A stretch of DNA of 8,806 nt, from NCBI GenBank assembly GCA_903921965.1, contig CAIXSE010000217.1, positions 1-8,806 of the forward strand, written 5' to 3'. The notes beneath the pieces were generated by a model. It saw only the letters and a list, made by a program, of their open reading frames with translations. It searched no databases and was not told the DNA's origin. The DNA comes from an uncultured Thermoleophilia bacterium (GTDB lineage Bacteria; Actinomycetota; Thermoleophilia; UBA2241). Below are positions 5,745-8,806 of the stretch, one piece after another (within the stretch, counting starts at the first letter, position 1; each line of letters starts with the position of its first letter). The position numbers and the translations under genes were made by a program.

Positions 5745-7475
5745 ATGCGGAAGACGTGTCTTGGGCGAGGAGACGGGTCGGGTTCGCGGGACGCGCGGCG
5801 CGGAGCCGGCACGCGCGCCCGGTCGCTTGCGGCCGTCGCCGTCCTCGTGCTCGTCACGGCGTCCCTCGCCGCGCTCGCCTGCGGCTGCAGCGGCGACACG
5901 GCCGCGACGCCGGCGGCATCGGCGTCGCCGCCGGCGCAGCCGCGCTCCGGCGGGACGCTCAACTACCCACTCCTGGTCGACGTCAACACGATGCTGCCGT
6001 TCGCCCAGATCCACGCGTGGGAGCCGGCGCACCAGGTGTACGAGGGTCTCGTCGCCTGGGAGATCGAGCAGAACGGCCAGGTCGCCACCGTGCCGTGTCT
6101 CGCAGAGAGCTGGGAGGCCAGCCCCGACGCGACGGTGTGGACCTTCCGGTTGCGGCGGGGTGTGCGCTTCCAGCAGCCGGTGGCGCGGGAGGTCACCGCG
6201 GCGGACGTGGTGGCCGACTTCCGCTTCACCGTCCGCGCGAGCAACCACGCCTGGTCCGCCTACATGGCAGCCATCATCGCGGGCACCGACGACGCCGACG
6301 GCACGGTCCCGGAGGGTGAGATGGACCGCCTTGGCGTGGAAGCACTCGACCGGTACACCGTGCGGTTCACGCTGAAGAAGCCGTTCGCGGGTTTCCCCGA
6401 CACGCTCGGCGGCCAGTACGGGTGGGTGTGGCCGGCCGACTACCTCAGGCGCGTCGGGCGCAGAGGCTTCGAGGAGCGCCCGGTCGGCACCGGCCCGTTC
6501 GTCGTGTCGCGACGCGTTCCGGGGAGCTACGTGGACCTGATACGCAACCCGCACTGGTGGAACGCGGCCTCCGGGCAGCCCTATCTGGAAGGTGTCCACT
6601 TCGTCCAGTTCAGCAGCCCGACGGAGAGGCTGCAGGCGTTCCAGCAGGGACGGATCGACTACACGTGGGTGCCGCAGGGCCAGGTGGCGGCATCGCGCTC
6701 GCTGCCGCAGGTGCAGAGTGGTGAGTGGGTCCCGGTCGTGCTGCCGGTGGAGGCGACGGGCTACGTCGGCTTCGACATGACCGACCCGGTCACCGGCGGC
6801 GCCGCCGGCCTCATGCTGCGCCGGGCCATCGACGCCGCCATCGACCGGCGCGCCCTCGTGAAGGCCGTGAGCGACGGGGTGTACGTGCCGCAGACCGGCC
6901 TCGTGCCGCCGGTGTTCCCCGGCTGGCAGGACGAGCAGCCGGCCCAGCCGTACGACCCGGCGAAGGCGCGGGAGCTGTACGCCCAGGCCGGGAGCCCGCC
7001 TCTCCGGCTCGCGCTCACCCGCGATCGTGTCGCCGTCGCCACCGCGCACTACGTGCAGCGGGCCTGCGCCGCCGCCGGCATCGACCTGCGCCTGCAGCAG
7101 ATCGCCTGGGGTCGCTACGTGGAGTTGTTCGAGACGGGCAGGATGCCCCCGATGTACCTCTTCGGATGGATCGCGGACTACCCGTCCCCCGACAACTTCC
7201 TCTACGAGTTGTATCTCGGGTCGCTCTCGCCGTACACGAGCGGGACGGCGTACTCCGATCCCGACGTCGACCGCCTGCTCACACTCGCGCGCTCGACCGC
7301 CGATCCGCAGAAGCACTTCGACCTGAACCGGCGCGCCGCCCACGAGATCCTCGCCGACAAGCCGGTCCTGCCGCTGTTCCAGAACGCCGACTACCGCCTT
7401 GTGAGCTCGCGCATCGGTGGGTTCAGCGTGAGCCCGACGTACGGGGTGGACGCGTGGAAGGTGTGGGTGAAGTGA
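5745..7475 (+). CDS. Family-5 ABC solute-binding lipoprotein (peptide-type), copy 2
   Basis: A 576-aa paralogue of the preceding binding protein, with the same domain plan. After an Arg-rich start comes a hydrophobic stretch (about 28-45) and a lipoprotein site. Cys48 aligns with the lipidated Cys of copy 1, but Cys46 (ALAC) is an alternative. Shared landmarks are HQVYEGLVAW, CLAESW, WTFRLRRGVRF and VGTGPFVVSRR. A GWIADYPSPDNFL segment is close to the family consensus, with Asp478 as the probable ligand-amine contact. Residues 305-328 are identical to 298-321 of copy 1. The ATG has AGGGGG four bases upstream and its own promoter-like sequence. The next gene, a membrane sensor, starts 14 bp after the stop, or overlaps it by four bases if the GTG at 7472 is used, which suggests a functional link. 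The pocket-side differences from copy 1 suggest a different ligand range, which is inference. Confidence 0.92.
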   Translation: MRKTCLGRGDGSGSRDARRGAGTRARSLAAVAVLVLVTASLAALACGCSGDTAATPAASASPPAQPRSGGTLNYPLLVDVNTMLPFAQIHAWEPAHQVYEGLVAWEIEQNGQVATVPCLAESWEASPDATVWTFRLRRGVRFQQPVAREVTAADVVADFRFTVRASNHAWSAYMAAIIAGTDDADGTVPEGEMDRLGVEALDRYTVRFTLKKPFAGFPDTLGGQYGWVWPADYLRRVGRRGFEERPVGTGPFVVSRRVPGSYVDLIRNPHWWNAASGQPYLEGVHFVQFSSPTERLQAFQQGRIDYTWVPQGQVAASRSLPQVQSGEWVPVVLPVEATGYVGFDMTDPVTGGAAGLMLRRAIDAAIDRRALVKAVSDGVYVPQTGLVPPVFPGWQDEQPAQPYDPAKARELYAQAGSPPLRLALTRDRVAVATAHYVQRACAAAGIDLRLQQIAWGRYVELFETGRMPPMYLFGWIADYPSPDNFLYELYLGSLSPYTSGTAYSDPDVDRLLTLARSTADPQKHFDLNRRAAHEILADKPVLPLFQNADYRLVSSRIGGFSVSPTYGVDAWKVWVK

Positions 7476-7476
7476 C

Positions 7477-7484
7477 GGAGGAGG
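7477..7484 (+). promoter_or_regulatory. Strong ribosome binding site for the sensor gene
   Basis: GGAGGAGG begins one base after the stop codon of the second binding protein and lies five bases before GTG at 7490. It favours that start over the in-frame GTG at 7472, which overlaps the stop codon (GTGA) and has only GGAAGG ten bases upstream. Confidence 0.6.
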
Positions 7485-7489
7485 CCCCG

Positions 7490-8806
7490 GTGCGCGGGTC
7501 GCGCTGGTCGCTGCGGGCGCGCTTCGCGGTCGCCTGCGTGTGCTGCTCGGTCATCCCTCTCTTCGCCTACGCCGCCTACACGTACATCGAGACGGCGCAC
7601 AGCTTGCGCGACCTGGAGAGCGTGCGGCTGGTGGAGCGTGAGGTGGCCGTGGGGCGCGCGCTCGACGACTTCACGACGGAGAGCCTCGGGGCCAGCGAGG
7701 ACTACGCCTCGTGGCCACCGCTGCTGTCGGCCCTCGCGCGAGGCGACAACACCGAGGTGCGCGGGCAGCTGGCGACGCTGGCCGGGACACCCGGGGCGGT
7801 GGCCCAGGTGTACTCGACCGACGGCCGCCTGCTCGTGTCGGGAGGCGGCGGCGCCATGCCTTCGCCGCTCTGGAAGACCCCGGAGGTGCAGAACCTCCGT
7901 GAGGGCCTCAGCGGCGGTGCGGCGGTGGCCGGCTTCGAGACCATCGGCGGCGCGATCTGGGTGGTCAGCGCCGAGTACCTGCACGAAGAGGGGTCGAGCC
8001 GCGCGTCCGGCGTGCTCGTGACGGCGCGACCGCTGGACGAGGACGCTCTCGCGTCCATCGACGCGGCGACCGACGTCACGCTGACGCCGGCCACTGACGC
8101 GGAGGCCAGGGCCGCCGGCACCGACCAGACGGCGGGGGCGGCCAGCGGTGTGCTCAACCAGGTGGGCGCGCCGTTCGACGAGGCCTCCGCGCGCAGCGTG
8201 TACCTGGCGGTCTTCGACGCCGACGGGTACCGCTCCGGCCTCGTCAAGATGGCGATGGACAGGACGGCCGTGCTCGATGCCATCGCGAACCTGCGTGCCA
8301 GCGCCGCGGCCGCCCTGCTGCTGGCGCTGGCTGCCTCCGTCGTCGCGGCGCTGCTGCTGTCCCGGAGGATCACCCGGCCGCTGCGCAGGCTCGCGTCGGC
8401 CGCCGTGGCCATCGCCGGCGGCGAGACCCGCCAGCGTATCGAGGTGACGGGTTCCGATGAGATCGGCCGCCTCGCAGGCGCGTTCAACACCATGTCGGAG
8501 AGCATCTCCGACCGCGTGTCCGGCCTCACCGGCAAGCTCGGGGCGCTCACCTCCGAACTCGCCGACCTCAACGTGGTCTTCGCTCCGTCGGTCGGCGAGA
8601 CCGTCGACCTGCCCGCCGAGCTTGACCACATGCTGCCGCGCATCGCGGCGGTGGTGCAGGCCGACGAGACCTGCCTCTTCCTCGGCACCGACGGGAGCCT
8701 GCGCGTCGCCGCGGTGTGCCGCGGCGCCGACTGCGGCGGTGGCGAAGGACCGGCCGCGTGCGAGGCGCCGGCGGCGGCGAAGCTGGCCGCCGGTGTGGTC
8801 GCGGCC
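7490..8806 (+). CDS. Two-TM sensor protein with HAMP and GAF domains, 3' end missing
   Basis: 439 residues are visible and the frame is open to the right edge. A first membrane helix (about 12-32, containing a CVCC cluster) is followed by an extracytoplasmic region of about 235 residues. That region includes EDYASWPPLL near 70, reminiscent of CHASE4-type sensors, and it ends at a second helix (about 271-291). A HAMP domain (about 290-343, with ITRPLRRL and DEIGRLAGAFNTM) then leads through a coiled-coil-like linker (about 340-362) into the start of a GAF domain (from about 375). The GAF part holds Cys395, Cys410, Cys415 and Cys424. The output module (histidine kinase, GGDEF/EAL or PP2C phosphatase) is beyond the window. 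The GTG start has a strong ribosome site; GTG at 7472 would add six residues (MTEEAP). Close coupling to the binding-protein gene suggests the sensor detects something related to the same ligands. Confidence 0.85.
   Translation, partial: MRGSRWSLRARFAVACVCCSVIPLFAYAAYTYIETAHSLRDLESVRLVEREVAVGRALDDFTTESLGASEDYASWPPLLSALARGDNTEVRGQLATLAGTPGAVAQVYSTDGRLLVSGGGGAMPSPLWKTPEVQNLREGLSGGAAVAGFETIGGAIWVVSAEYLHEEGSSRASGVLVTARPLDEDALASIDAATDVTLTPATDAEARAAGTDQTAGAASGVLNQVGAPFDEASARSVYLAVFDADGYRSGLVKMAMDRTAVLDAIANLRASAAAALLLALAASVVAALLLSRRITRPLRRLASAAVAIAGGETRQRIEVTGSDEIGRLAGAFNTMSESISDRVSGLTGKLGALTSELADLNVVFAPSVGETVDLPAELDHMLPRIAAVVQADETCLFLGTDGSLRVAAVCRGADCGGGEGPAACEAPAAAKLAAGVVAA

Noticed and set aside
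5733..7343. Minus-strand open frame of 536 codons
   Set aside because: It is antisense to the second binding protein and is a GC-codon shadow.
3961..7475. Tandem repeats as a mobile element or CRISPR-like structure
   Set aside because: The repetition is explained by two paralogous binding-protein genes. There are no terminal inverted repeats, transposase or regularly spaced short repeats.
7391..8629. Minus-strand open frame of 412 codons
   Set aside because: It covers the sensor gene on the other strand. The plus-strand frame has TM, HAMP and GAF features and a strong ribosome site, while this one has none.

Overview
The window is very GC-rich (roughly 70% by eye) and its genes end their codons mostly in G or C. 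The short leaders have GGAGG-type ribosome binding sites, some starts are GTG, and the lipoproteins have Gram-positive-style signal peptides. This suggests a high-GC actinobacterium. A phenylacetate-CoA ligase-type enzyme and two peptide-binding lipoproteins would fit an amino-acid or peptide-using lineage, but the exact clade cannot be read from the sequence. No RNA gene, CRISPR array, insertion sequence or phage gene is visible, and the window is densely coding.

Layout. (1) Positions 1-1014, plus strand: the C-terminal three quarters of a phenylacetate-CoA ligase family enzyme, cut by the left edge. (2) Positions 1028-2730, minus strand: two tandem paralogous EamA/DMT membrane transporters of identical length (281 aa if the second starts at 2730), probably co-transcribed and convergent with the ligase. 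(3) A divergent intergenic region, 2731-2907, holding a 19-bp inverted repeat. (4) Positions 2908-3846, plus strand: a receiver-GGDEF protein in which both domains have lost key active-site residues while the c-di-GMP inhibitory (I) site is kept. (5) Positions 3961-7475, plus strand: two tandem paralogous family-5 (DppA/OppA-type) solute-binding lipoproteins. Each has its own leader, and there is a good sigma-70-like promoter in front of the second. (6) Positions 7490-8806, plus strand: a two-TM sensor protein (extracytoplasmic domain, HAMP, start of a GAF domain) cut by the right edge and tightly coupled to the second binding protein.

How the genes may work together. The most interesting unit is 2908-8806: a probable enzymatically dead c-di-GMP-type regulator, then two peptide-binding lipoproteins with no permease or ATPase genes in view, then a membrane sensor a few bases downstream. 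One reading is a peptide-sensing module in which the binding proteins present ligand to the sensor. The simpler reading is that the transporter subunits lie elsewhere. The sequence cannot choose between these, because the sensor's output domain and the downstream genes are outside the window.
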